From positions 22,981,573-23,045,572 of the forward strand of contig NC_080715.1 of NCBI RefSeq assembly GCF_019097595.1: 64,000 nucleotides of DNA. The letters run 5' to 3'. A program made the position numbers and the translations under genes. Positions 11,864-55,290 of this stretch are shown in pieces. Origin of the DNA: Hemibagrus wyckioides (taxonomy: Eukaryota; Chordata; Actinopteri; Siluriformes; Bagridae). Within the stretch, counting starts at the first letter, position 1; each line of letters starts with the position of its first letter. A model generated the notes under the pieces. The model saw only the letters and a list, made by a program, of their open reading frames with translations. It searched no databases and had not been told where the DNA came from.

Positions 11864-13030
11864 TTAGTTACACGGCAGCCATGTTGGAATGGACTGGTTA
11901 CAAGAGGCCACATAGTAGTTACTGAAGTTCAGGTCTCGGACATAAGGCGCTGGCTGGTAGTAACAGGTCACATTAGAGGCATCTGGTATGACATTCTGTT
12001 CTGCAAGCACCCGGAAAGCTGTGAGTGAGATGAGGTTAAGTGTCTGCCTCCTCTCATGTCCCATGAGGCAGACTGTGCTCTCGTTCACAACCCGTCTCAG
12101 GATCATGAGGTAGTCATACTTGCTTTTCTCCTCACCCACAAAGTGACTCTGCAGGTAGGCCTCAAGTTTCCGCTGCTGCTCGCCAATGTCAGGAAAATCA
12201 ATGAAGAAGCGAGAGCACATATAGCGCTCTAATGCTTTGAACTCCTCCTTATCTGTGGGCCTGAAGTCTCTCACGAGAAGGTTACAATATTTCAGCAAGC
12301 CACCTCCACGGATTTCCTCTGGCCTTTTGGTGGCAATCAGCTTGTTCCTGAGGTGGTCTAGTGCCACAGCAAAGTCACCATACATGCTCTCCCCCGTCAC
12401 AGAAGGGTAGAAATGCTGAGACATGGGCTTTTCTGAGTCGTAATAAGACAGCACAGAATCCAAAATGATCTGGAAGGAGTCCACGCTGAACTCGAACTGT
12501 CTGCGGATCGAGTCCACGAACTTGAGCTCCACGTTGCGTCCGTTATTGTTGGACAGGGAGATAAGGGACCAGCGGTCTTGTTCCGTGTACACTTTAACCA
12601 GTTTCTGCACATAGGCCTCCTTCAGCGTCATGTGTGTGATCTTCTCCTTGTTAACCCCTTCTGGCAGGAAATCCAACAAAGTGCTCAGCACCACCTTTTT
12701 GATAACCTGGAACTCTGTCTCCTGGGGGAGATCGACTCTGAAGATGACATCCAGATCTTTGTAGCTCCAGCCAATGTCCTTCACCAGCACGTGGCTGGCA
12801 GTAGAGCCGTTTAAGCGGATGTCGTTGACTTGGATGTCGCTCTCCGCAAGCCGGTTGCGCACCTTCTGCACAATGTCCTTCAGTCGCACCTCCAGTGTGG
12901 GAAAGTTGCCCCGGCCGTGGATCGGCACCGGCTCGCTCAACACCTCGTTCAGCCGGCTCACCTGCTCCCAGGTAAGGACACTGTACGACTCACTCTTGCT
13001 GCTGTTTGAGGCCTCGGCCATGTTTGCCAT
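11864..13030 (-). CDS. tent5c: terminal nucleotidyltransferase 5C (FAM46C), non-canonical poly(A) polymerase
   Basis: An intact single-exon frame of 388 aa; human TENT5C is 391. The family adds A residues to the 3' ends of cytoplasmic mRNAs, stabilising them; mammalian TENT5C acts on immunoglobulin and other secretory-protein mRNAs. Nucleotidyltransferase motifs are present: the GS motif at G75-S76 ([11 protein letters not shown]), the metal-binding pair D92 and D94 (KDLDVIF), and the third acidic residue E168 (NVELKFVD). The family signatures [34 protein letters not shown] and the C-terminal TWLPCN are intact. The [16 protein letters not shown] stretch, the C-terminus and the man1a2 linkage favour TENT5C over TENT5A/B. 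The start chosen is the ATG at 13028-13030 (MANMAEAS); a second ATG three codons on also has good context. The frame extends to a TTG just inside the acceptor, which is not needed. Confidence 0.95.
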   Translation of the reverse strand: MANMAEASNSSKSESYSVLTWEQVSRLNEVLSEPVPIHGRGNFPTLEVRLKDIVQKVRNRLAESDIQVNDIRLNGSTASHVLVKDIGWSYKDLDVIFRVDLPQETEFQVIKKVVLSTLLDFLPEGVNKEKITHMTLKEAYVQKLVKVYTEQDRWSLISLSNNNGRNVELKFVDSIRRQFEFSVDSFQIILDSVLSYYDSEKPMSQHFYPSVTGESMYGDFAVALDHLRNKLIATKRPEEIRGGGLLKYCNLLVRDFRPTDKEEFKALERYMCSRFFIDFPDIGEQQRKLEAYLQSHFVGEEKSKYDYLMILRRVVNESTVCLMGHERRQTLNLISLTAFRVLAEQNVIPDASNVTCYYQPAPYVRDLNFSNYYVASCNQSIPTWLPCN

Positions 13031-13052
13031 CGTTAGGGTTTCCTCAGACAAA
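13031..13052 (-). other. tent5c: 5' UTR start of tent5c exon 2 with splice acceptor
   Basis: On the minus strand, CCTTCTTTGCAG precedes TTTGTCTGAGG, a good pyrimidine-rich acceptor 22 bases before the ATG. Mammalian TENT5C likewise carries its whole CDS in one exon after a noncoding first exon. Confidence 0.75.
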
Positions 13053-13964
13053 CTGCAAAGAAGGAAAAATATTTATGGTTAAGCCTAAGAGAATAAAATG
13101 CATCAACTCCTCTAGAAACACCACCACCACCACTAAAAAGTGAATTGACAAAACAGGATTACATAATAGAAGTGATAACATATCTATAAGAAATTACGAC
13201 GGACAAAGCAGCTGTGTCATGCAGATAATCATGTAAACTTTGGAACAGAGCAACGCAGTGAGAGGAGAGAAGAGAAGAGAAGCGTCCCCCCACCTACACC
13301 ACCTCCCACTGCTTCCAGACAGGCCAAGCAGCTTTCATTAAACTCGCTTTCCCCCCACACCAGTCTCCATACGAAACTTTTCCGAAAAACTAGACCACGA
13401 ATTAAAAAAACCCTGGTATTTAAAAAAACAAACAAAAAAAACAAAAACAAATGAAAGCAATACAAACATGTTGAGTTTAAACCCGTTTAGAAGCACGCGC
13501 TTGTGCAGACGTGCACGCGCTGGCCGCGCGAGGTTTCCACCATTATTATACTCAACCTAACAGGCTAAAAAAATGTTGGCCTTGGCGTTACAATAAAACC
13601 CACAGAGGGGAAAAAAAGAAGAAAGGACTGTTGTAGTTGCCGAGCGAGCACCATCATCTGAGCTGGAGCCACACACACACACGCAGCAGAACTGGGGCTT
13701 TACATAGGCAGCACGTGACGGCTTCACCAAACCATTAGTGAGTTCGGATCTAAATAATCTGACAGCAACATTTCATCACTTCAGCATCGCCGTCCAAATG
13801 TTGGAGCAACACGAAGCGCATAGAGACACGCGCAGTATTTTTGTACGCGTAGATGAAGAAGAAGAAGGGGGGAAAAAATCGCTCGTAGTTCAGCTGTTAC
13901 ACAAACAAGACAACGTGGAAAAAGGAGAAGACAGTTCAATAAAGCAAAGAATACATAATCAAAC
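13053..13964 (-). other. tent5c: tent5c intron 1 (inferred)
   Basis: Lies between the exon 2 acceptor and the proposed exon 1 donor. It contains a GC-rich patch at 13490-13530 and an E-box at 13712-13717, and no coding signal. Confidence 0.45.
13712..13717. promoter_or_regulatory. CACGTG E-box in tent5c intron 1
   Basis: CACGTG followed by AC resembles USF/TFE-type sites (CACGTGAC). It lies within 400 bases of the proposed promoter. Motif match only. Confidence 0.3.
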
Positions 13965-14103
13965 CTGCCGTCAATACTGGATCCGCGTGAAGCACTCAGA
14001 CGAAGTGGTGAGGGGGGAAAAAGGCAGAGACGTTAAGTAAAGTTTTGCACCTCCATCCACGCACTCGCCTCCTCACTGCTCCGCATTACATTCACTCACT
14101 TCT
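13965..14103 (-). other. tent5c: candidate noncoding exon 1 of tent5c
   Basis: Begins about 25-30 bases after a minus-strand TATA element and ends at a donor-like GGCAG|GTTTGA. It contains two small upstream reading frames (14033-14091) and no other ATG. The donor is not a strong consensus; GTGAGT at about 14099 is a stronger match but would leave almost no exon. Confidence 0.35.
14033..14091 (-). promoter_or_regulatory. tent5c: candidate start-stop plus 17-codon uORF in tent5c leader
   Basis: The minus strand reads ATGTAATG. The first ATG (14091-14089) is immediately followed by TAA; the second ATG (14086) overlaps that stop and opens a 17-codon frame ending in TAA at 14035-14033. Both would precede the tent5c ATG if exon 1 is as proposed. 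Confidence 0.3.
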
Positions 14104-14125
14104 GACTCCACAGCGCTGCCTCGCC

Positions 14126-14135
14126 TTCTTATATG
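14126..14135 (-). promoter_or_regulatory. tent5c: TATA-like element of tent5c
   Basis: The minus strand reads CATATAAGAAGG, then GC-richer sequence (GCGAGGCAGCGCTG) suited to a start site near 14100-14105. This fits a promoter about 1.05 kb upstream of the CDS. Confidence 0.45.
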
Positions 14136-14378
14136 CCGAACAGCCTGCTGGGTAAAAATGGAAAAAATAAAAAAATAAATAAAAAACCATCCGCCTTTCA
14201 CGACGTACTATATTTCTATAACTTGGCCTTGTAATATTCAGGTCAAAAAAAATCTTTAGTACGGTTGATTTTGTTTTACTGTGTTGTTTTTGATACGTGA
14301 AGTATATTTTCCATAGATGGCAGAGACCTCAGCTCTTACAGATTATCAATTTAAAAATATACGGGGGTTCCATTACCC

Positions 14379-14434
14379 GCATGCGCTCAGCGAGCCTGTG
14401 ATTGGCTGAGAAGGTTAATGCGTTGCCAGGTAAC
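14379..14434. promoter_or_regulatory. NRF1-like, CCAAT (inverted) and RFX X-box-like cluster
   Basis: GCATGCGC at 14379-14386 resembles the core of an NRF1 site. ATTGG at 14401-14405 is an inverted CCAAT box. GTTGCCAGGTAAC at 14422-14434 fits the RFX X-box consensus GTNRCC-N(0-3)-RGYAAC. All lie about 280-330 bases upstream of the proposed tent5c start. Motif matches only. Confidence 0.4.
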
Positions 14435-14642
14435 CATCCGCCTAAGTCCTTTTAATTTTTCGATGAGTATTAGCAGCCTCGAGCGGACTGACTGAACTTT
14501 TATTATGAAGCTATTTTAAATCTAATTAAAGAAATTAGGTCATAATTATTAAACCCTAGTTATTCCATATTTGTTTTTCTTGGCAATGGATCAAGCTATA
14601 CTTGTTTATTTTACAACAGAATTGCTTATAATTGTTTATGTA

Positions 14643-15439
14643 CACTGTGTTGCCAAAAGTTTTGGGACACCTCTCCAAATCATTGAATTCAGGCGTTGTT
14701 TTTCAGGGGTTGGGTTCAGCCCCTTAGTTCCAGTGAAAGGAAGACATTTTGGACAATTTCATGCTCACAACTTTGTGGGGACAGTTTGGGGATGGCCACT
14801 TCCTGTTTTAACATGACTACACACCAGTGCACAAAGCAAGGTCCATAAAGACATGGATGAGTGAGTTTGGTGTGGAGGAACTTGACCTCAACCGGATAGA
14901 ACAGCTTTGGGATGAATTAGTGCGGAGACTGTGAGCCAGTCCTTCTCGTCCAATATCAGTGCCTGACCTCACAAATGCGCTTCTAGTGGAATGGTCAAAA
15001 AAATTCCCATAAACACACTCCTCAACCTTGTGGAAAGCCTTCCCAGAAGAGTTGAAGCTGTTATAGCTGCAAAGGGCAGCCCAACTCCATATTACATTCA
15101 TGTACATGTAAAGGCAGATGTCCCAGTTTTGGCCTGACTCACAGTCTCCGCTCTAATTCATCCCAAAGCTGTTCTATCCGGTTGAGGTCAAGTTCCTCCA
15201 CACCAAAGTCACTCATCCATGTCTTTATGGATCTTGCTTTGTACACTGGTGTGTAGTCATGTTAAAACAGGAAGTGGCCATACCCAAACTGTTCCCACAA
15301 AGTTGGGAGCATGAAATTGTCCAGAATATCTTGGTATGCTGAAGCATTAAGAGTTCCTTTCACTGGAACTAAGAGGCCGAGTCCAACCCCTGAATTCAAT
15401 GATTTGGAGGGGTGTCCCAAAACTTTTGGCAATATAGTG
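14643..15439. mobile_element. fold-back Tc1-like element, family C
   Basis: The left terminus (after a TA at 14641-14642) reads CACTGTGTTGCCAAAAGTTT and the right terminus is its inverse (AACTTTTGGCAATATAGTG). The arms at about 14643-14939 and 15135-15439 are long inverted repeats around a 195-base centre. The plus-strand arm encodes broken Tc1 transposase C-terminal sequence (EFGVEELDLNRIEQLWDELV), the region with the third acidic residue of the DDE site. The second arm has about 40 bases missing from the first, so the arms come from different copies of the family. Confidence 0.85.
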
Positions 15440-15555
15440 CATGTTCATTTTTATTTTGACAAGTATAAAAACCTTAATTTGTTATAGATTTTAATATCTA
15501 GTTAATAGAAGTTATAGGTAATTAAAAGACCCAGCATTACCCTCACTTATATTGG

Positions 15556-15806
15556 TAGCAGTGAGATGCACTGTTGTTACCTCATAGCTCCACGGTCTCT
15601 GATTCGAGTCTGAACTCTAACATCCAAAAAAAAGGTCTATAGGTGGATCGGGAATGCTGAACTGAATGAGTGTGTGAAGATAGGCGTGAATGCACCGGTG
15701 TCCTACCCAGGGTGTATACCTGACTCATACTGAATGTTCCTGACAGTGACCTGATCCGGATCCACCATGACTCTGACTGGGAGTGGTTGCTATAGGTGAA
15801 TGAGGG
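15556..15806 (+). repeat. old interspersed repeat fragment
   Basis: Resembles a very common fish repeat: a tRNA-like head (TTACCTCATAGCTCC), then CCAGGGTGTATACCTGACTC, GATCCGGATCCACC and a tail GTGAATGAGGGCATGAA. The same family occurs at 29645-29935 and inverted at 32318-32583. The family name is not certain. Confidence 0.6.
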
Positions 15807-18800
15807 CATGAAAATTAGTCGAAATTAATACAAAAATAGAAGTCTATTATACCTGTTATTATTAAATTCCAGACTTCTGCGCCTACTTGGATTATTATCG
15901 GATAATTATTAGCTTCAGTGTCTTTGGAGTTGTGACTCACCCAGGTTGTTGCATGGGCGTTAATGAAATTGGCTGCTTAGTGAGACGGTTCAAAAACATG
16001 ACAACATGATCTACATGAAGCTTCCAAATAATTTTGATGTGCAATTAGATATCCTGTGATTCACAGGATAAGTGTCTGATCTGCAATATCTGTAATGGAT
16101 TTGTGTTGCAGAATCCAGTGTGGTGGATATGGGTGATGAGCTATATAAGATGTTAAGAAATCTGTTGATTTTATCTATGTATCTAACTCATACTAAATAA
16201 AAACAGGCAGTTATTGAAACCGGAGGTCTGGCAATCCCGGTCATGACAATTTCTTCATCCGTTAAAAATGATTTCTTAGAAATTCATATTCATATGTACT
16301 TGAATCTGAGTAAGCAACTGTGCCTTTCCTGTCTGTCATCTGAAGAAAAAGTGTTCTCTCAGCATTGCTCATAACACATATGCACAGACAGAAAAGGAAA
16401 GAGGTGTGTGTAAAATGGTGGAGAAAAACGAGGCGAGGAATCCCCCTCTAACAGATCTGTGTTTTCCCCCTACTCTTTAATCCTTCTGCTCTACTTCCTT
16501 TTACTACGAGCTAAGGGGTAATCCCGGTCACTTCTACATACTCACTTTGCCTGAAGTGACGAGATAGATACATATAGTCGAACTGCCTCACTGTTAAAGT
16601 TGATTTGTATCCCATTTATGAAATGTTGAGGTCTAAATATGCAACAGAAATCATAGGTATTATTGTCTAGACAAATACTGTTCCGCATGTAGCGACTGAA
16701 ATACAAAGAGAGACTGTGAACTTCAACTCAAGCAGGCCCTGTAGGCTATACTCTTCTCCTCAGGAAGAACAGGCCAGTGGGTTTCCACTCATTTCTGGCA
16801 AAAGGTTTGTGAAAAGCCTGTTGTGAATTAGGCTGAATTATTAGTAATGTGAAGAGAAGTTTGTGGCCTCAGCAGCGAGAGAGATCCAGGTGCAGAGGAA
16901 ACGAAAGCTTCCCACAGAGAGAATACTCTGATTCAGACATCTTTCAGTCTTAGCCTCTATCTGCGGGGGGTACAGTATTGGCTGGATAGAAGTAGACCTT
17001 TTGGATCTCTGTGCAACGACATGCTTTCCTCAGGGATGTCAACCATTTTATTTTAACAAATAACAGCCATACAGAGGATATAAACCAATGGCAATTCAAT
17101 GGCTCTTCAGTGCACAAATAGAGGGAACCGGAGCTCAGTCTGACAAATGATACTTTTGACATACTAGCAGTCTTTACGAACAACAACAAAAACCTACACA
17201 ATATGTCTATTATACCATAGCGCTGTGGAATTCTTCAGTCTGGTCAGAAAGTGATTATTAGTTTTTTTTTAGAAATAGTTCTGAAATACTTGTATGATTT
17301 ATGCTCACTAATCAACAAAAAAAACTGTTTGTCATTTTATTCACTTAAAAAGTGAGAGAAAAGGACTGGTGTAGAAATGATGTAGTAATGGATCATCATT
17401 GCTGTGGCACAGGAGGAACAAAACATTTCCTGACATGCTGTTATAGGAAAATAATTGCTTTAGTATTAAGCTACACCACACCATCCCATTTTTTGTTTTC
17501 TTTTAATCGTTTATCCTGCTGTGGGGTTTATTATTTATTTACTGTATCAATAGCTGAATTAACTATTTCATTTGTGTGACTGTTGAACCCCTTCAATGCA
17601 TCCAGTCCTCCAGTTACCTCATTGTGGTATGGGCTTTCTAGGCAGTTATAATGGTTTTAGAGGGAAAGAAAACCCCTTTTAACCAAATCATTAAGCAATG
17701 CAAATCAACATAAACTATAATTCAATTCAGAAATAAATTCAGAAACTGTGAATTTATTTATGAACACAGTATTGTGTTCATAAACTTAGTAATAGAGTGC
17801 TGCTGGCTCTCGTTTGTTTTTTTTTTGTACATCAGTGTTAAACTTGCATAGAAAAAATAGTTAAATCCTATGATGTCAGAAAAGAGGAAAAATAAAACAA
17901 GGATAATTAGTTAATCATTATTGGCATATTGAGCGAATCAGCAGTCATCTGTATTCAAGCCTCAAGCATCACTGCTAATGCTCAGATCTCATTATTAGGA
18001 CAAAATCATCTGAAGTCAAAGAACGGTCACGTTTAGACACGATGCACAGATGCACTACGCAGAACAGGCAAACAAGACGAAAAACCCTAAAGGGAGGCTA
18101 AACAAAACAAACCAAAAAATATATTAAGAGATGTTTTGTCCAAAGGTGAAAATTTCAGTTCTCAGGAGGAGCTGTGCCACCTGCTGCAGCTGGCTTTGTC
18201 ACAGAGTGGAAGTGAGTCACTGCCCATGCCACGGATGGCTAGGCAGCAACCATTAACACATTAAACACATGCTACAGGAGACATATGCGCACACACACGC
18301 ACACACAGGCCATTAACACATTAAACACTCCACTACATTTGCAGATGTCCACGCAAAATGTCACCCCCCCCACCTCTTTCCACTCTATGACTCATCATGA
18401 CATATTCATAACCTTCTCCCCATGACCTCAGCAGAAACATCATGACTGTATGGCTTATCAGCGTCATAACTCCTTCTTGACAACTGAAACATTACGAAGG
18501 GGCCATTTTAACAGCAGGCACCAGCTGAGGAACTGGGAGTACAGAAAAGCCACATTCATGAGCTTTTACTATGGAACACAGGAAACAACACTGACAGTTT
18601 GGGAGGAGACAAGAGGCATTATAGTAAATCCACCAGTGTCAACATCAACACTTGGGAAATATTGTTGCTTCCCTTCAACTATATAACAGATGCTGAAGTT
18701 GTTGCATACACTGGTACAAATACAAAGTGGCTAACAGAGAATAATGCTGCTGGAACTGAAACTAAATTAGCAATTACAAGCTTAGAGAAGACCAGATCTT

Positions 18801-18825
18801 ACTTAAAGGTCTGTCTTGGTTTCAT

Positions 18826-18855
18826 CCTCCTCCTCCTCCTCCTCCTCCTCCTCGT
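18826..18855. repeat. (CCT)n microsatellite
   Basis: Ten TCC/CCT units in intergenic DNA. Confidence 0.9.
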
Positions 18856-20293
18856 CTAATTGCTTTAATAAAAACAGGCACCCTGGCATTTCAAGCCACA
18901 CACTGACAAATAAACCAACAGGATGACTAATAATAAACACACCAATAAAACTGCAGACACTGGAAAGATGAGTGTTCACCAAGACACATTACTATTAATA
19001 AAACAATGCTGAAAGGCATGAAATGTTCACACACGTCCAGACACTCATTATTTAAACCGAATTAGGGATTTGAAGAGAATTATAAATTTCATCCATCCTC
19101 CCATTCATTCAGATCACCACATCAGACTCGGACTTCAATAAACACAGCTCAATTTTTCAACCTTTATTTATAGCCTTCATTAAAATATCTCAGCAAGCTG
19201 TTTTTGAGTTTTCAAGCGCAACTGGAAAATAGTTCAATAGTAGAAAAATCCTACACAGTGTCCCAAACTCATGGACAGACTGAAATGGAAGTATGGGATG
19301 TTGCTATAAAAACAGATCTCTCATGGTGAAGACAAGACAGCTAAGAGAATGACAAGATGTTTAGGAGACAGGTGAGAAAACCGAGAGTTCGTGAGATCCG
19401 TGTTGTCATTTACAGGCCGCTCTATTGACCCACCTGGTTCACAATGACACTGGCAGTGTTTTGTTGTGTACACTCATCGTGTGCCAGCTCTGCCTCCTTA
19501 TCTGCTTTCAGCTTTCTGTTTCCCTCTTCACCTTCACTTAGCTGGCATAGTGACCTCAACTAACCTAAACTCAGCTGTTTCAGTCACTCACTTTCAGACC
19601 AAAATCTGAGATACACCTGCATATACAGGACATACAAATATAACAAATTTGTCCTTTTAACTTACTTTTAACAGAACACACACACAGTACATGGCAGAGA
19701 ATGACCTATATTAAGCCGGTAAATCAACAGTGTGAATGTTTGGAGGCAAATATAGTATGGCAGAAACTTGCTTAAGGAATTGGTAAATATTTGAAAATAT
19801 TAGTCAGTAAGAAAACATGCTATCAAGCTGATAGCTGATCACTGAAGAGAGGCTAGGCCAGCCAAACTAAACCTGGAATACACAATTTTATTTGGTCATC
19901 AGCCATGCAGGCAGCAATGTATTTACTTAACTACAGAAATTTCTAATTGTAGTATGGTGAATAGAGACAAGTCAAAGAAAACCCCATATAGTATGTTGTT
20001 TTCTCCGTAAATAGGAGTGTCCATGTGCATTATCTGTGCTAGAGCTGTCAATCACCATCCTACCATGTAATTTCAGACAGGTTAAAGCAAACAGTATTAT
20101 AGACACTGAGGAGTGAAGGACAAAGTGAGATAAGCAAAACAAAAAGGACAAATATTGCTGGTAGTCTAATATGCAGATGCTTTGTTCCAGGTCTGATGGC
20201 ATTGCAAGGAGGGTCAAAAACCTGCCATATTGATCCGCTTTTCCATCAATTCATAATCAATAACAGGAGTTGTGAGTGTGTGTTAATATATGC

Positions 20294-20757
20294 TCATTGG
20301 CCGTTTTAATAGGAACATCAGTATCCCTCGTCATTTATTCAATCGGTCAATAATATGTGGCAGCAACGTAATGCAAAATATCATGCAGATATCCAGGTCA
20401 AGAGTTTTAGTTAATGTTCACTGCAAATCATCAGAATGGGGGCGGGGGATGTGACCGTGAGCACAGTGACTCTGACCGTGGCATGGTTGTTGGTGTGAGA
20501 TGGACTGGTTTGAGTCCTTCATAATCTGCTGAGCTCCTGGGTTTTTTTTGTGTACAAGCTTAGTCAGAACAGTGTGGCAAATCCATCCACCTCAAGGTCT
20601 GGCATTCTGTGATGCTTTTCTGCTCATTACAGATGTAGAGAGTGGATACTCAAGTTACTGTAAGATTTGATGTGTGGTCCTTTGGCCACACGATAGGCCA
20701 AATGAATAACTGCATGAATAGTAAGCAGGGGTACTGATGTATTTATTAAAATGGCTG
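20294..20757 (+). mobile_element. Tc1-like element, family B, copy 1 (degenerate)
   Basis: The left end CGTTTTAATAGGAACATCA, the internal CATGCAGATATCCAGGTCA and GACCGTGGCATGGTTGTTGG, and an inverted right arm (CACACGATAGGCCAAATGAA) match the widespread fish Tc1 family whose ends read TTTATTAGGAACACC. Only N-terminal transposase remnants survive. It lies just beyond the predicted man1a2 poly(A) signal. Confidence 0.75.
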
Positions 20758-20869
20758 GTAGATGTGTGATAGAATATGTAACAGATATTACCTAGTCCTT
20801 ATAAGAGACAAAGTATGAAGCAAACAGGAAAAGATAGGAAAAATACAGATTGATGTTATTACCTTCAAT

Positions 20870-22935
20870 TTCTGTAACATCTTTATTGAATCTGTCACAT
20901 TTTTAAAGATATTTACAGTACTGTCAGTTCAGTAAAAATACAGAATACAGAACACAGCTCTCAAAATCCACCTAGTGGTCATGTTGGCCTGGGCATCTCC
21001 CACAACAAAAACAGGTGACGGTTATAAGGAAGGAGGAAGAGACGTTAGGCAAGTGGGAAAAGCGCTGAAAACATACAGAGAGAGCATTAGCACGCTGTTG
21101 CTACTGCCACCTGGAGTAGGGGTAAAGCAATGACAACTGACATTAGTTAAAGATCTAAGGGGGGGGCAGGGGTGAAACATATCTTTGCAGGTGAGATAAA
21201 AATAGTTCCTACCAGCCAGTACCACTTGAGATGTGCATTATAGACACTGCATATTATTTTCCACTGGACATACTTGAAAGGAACTACCTTGGGGGAAAAA
21301 AAAAAAAAAAAGTATGTGAGGTTGGAACTCTGTTGAATGTGAAGCACAGCAGTGGTGGCCCCCCTTCCTGTCTCTGTTCTGACTGAATATCTCTTTAAAT
21401 ATTGCAGTCTCATCAGGTCAGACAGAGCAGACAGAGTGGCATGCAGTGGTGGTGGTGGGGGGGGGAGCATATACAAATGTTAAAAGATTTTTGAACTGCT
21501 GACTGGAATGAAAATAAATTGATCCAAAGCCCATAAAACTCCTGCGCTTTAGTCCAACAATGGTGCAAAACCAGTACAAAAATTGGCTTTATCATGGACA
21601 TGTTAGCATAATCTCTATGTGCATTTATAGAAAAACATGACAGGACTTATCAAAAGTTATTTGTTGTAGGATATTAAAAATGAATCGTTCTCTCTGCCTT
21701 GATTGACGTGTTTGCTATGCTTAGTGGTGAAATTCATCTGTTGGAAAAAACAAGAATCAGGGAAAAGAGATGCAGTCTTTCTTTCTCCTGGTGCGGCAGA
21801 ACTTTGAACACTTGAATATGAATAAGTGAAGCCATAAATCCAATACTAATTCAGTCAATTTGTGTACAGAGCAGTGTGGATAAGAGCCAGAACACACAAC
21901 CCTGTATTTCAGACTGACTGAGTGCTTGAAAGGAAACAGGGTATACGCACATGCTCACTGCAATAGAAACTGAATGAATGTTTTTCATTCTTTTTTTTTT
22001 TTTTGTTTGTTTGTTTGAAAAAGGTTTGGAATAAACTATGTGCCATGTGCAATGACAGTCCTGAAAGCAACACCTAATCTATTAGAGCTGCAAATAAATG
22101 CAAAACTTCAGCCATTTCACCCACTAACCATGGCAAACCAAAAACATACTTGACTAAAAATCTGGACCAGAATTTGCCTGAAGTGTGCTGGAGGCTGATA
22201 GCAGACTAACACAAGAATGTGCACACACATACACTCACGCGCATACTGTATCAGTACATGAGAAGCCACAGAGATCCCAGGGTGCCTCTGGCTTGTGTTC
22301 TCTCTAAGGAGGAGAGTGGGAGAGATTTCAGGGGTCACAACATCCAGCTGCTGCCTCCCACAGCACCAGCTCTGGGTCAGAGTTCAGTGTGAGGAGGTAT
22401 GGGGGGGGTGGCAGGGTCGTGGAGGGTCTGGGGGTAGTTTGGCCGGAGAGCCGTTTGTCCTGCTGCAGTAATTAAGCAATGTAAGCAATCAAAGAAACAA
22501 AACAAAAAACAAACAAACCCAACAATAAGCCATGTAAAATCCTCTTTCACCACAGAGAAAAGACGTTTTCCGTGTTTGTTTGTTAGCTGCAACACATGAC
22601 TGCTGCTGAGTTCTTTGCTGAGTTGTGGTGTTCTAACAGATTCCATCAATGTCAGAGCCATGCAGCCAATGAATGAGTCACATAAGCCGTCTGTGCCTGA
22701 CTGGCAGCTTATCAGAGACAGTGGGGGGAAAAAAAATAAAAAATACAAGCGACATATAGATGAGTTGACAGAGTTTTAGAGTGTGTCCTGGTCCCCTCTG
22801 CTTGGCAGTAAAAACCCAGAGTCCAGGAGGTTGAGTGGAAGAGACCCTCAACGCAGTTACTCCCGAAGGCAGGTACCTGCAGTCTTTCAGAGAAAGAGGA
22901 GGCGAGTGCCCACACTCGCTGAGGCTCCTCTATCG
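20870..22935 (-). other. man1a2: probable 3' UTR of man1a2
   Basis: Sequence between the man1a2 stop and the candidate poly(A) signal. No exon is recognised; the 123-codon frame at 22377-22748 has no family features. G/C homopolymer patches occur near 21160, 21459 and 22400, and a T-rich patch near 21990-22015. Confidence 0.5.
20882..20887 (-). terminator. man1a2: candidate polyadenylation signal of man1a2
   Basis: The minus strand reads TTCAATAAAGATG about 2.05 kb after the man1a2 stop codon. A second AATAAA-like site lies near 20740, inside the Tc1 copy. Choice by motif only. Confidence 0.4.

Positions 22936-55290
<32,355 letters not shown>

Larger units (their letters stand above)
14435..20870. 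other. intergenic DNA between tent5c and the man1a2 3' end
   Basis: Contains a Tc1 fold-back element (14643-15439), an interspersed repeat (15556-15806), a (CCT)n array (18826-18855), a Tc1 family B copy (20294-20757) and unremarkable AT-rich DNA. The 19-base sequence CCATTAACACATTAAACAC occurs twice near 18250 and 18309. From 15.8 to 18.2 kb and 18.9 to 20.3 kb no feature was seen. Confidence 0.6.

Noticed and set aside
13031..13051. Upstream extension of the tent5c frame (SEETLT before MANMAEAS)
   Set aside because: It begins at a TTG directly after a splice acceptor; the ATG at 13028-13030 gives the family's usual length.
22377..22748. 123-codon minus-strand frame after the man1a2 stop
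   Set aside because: In the 3' UTR; no family resemblance and low-complexity stretches.
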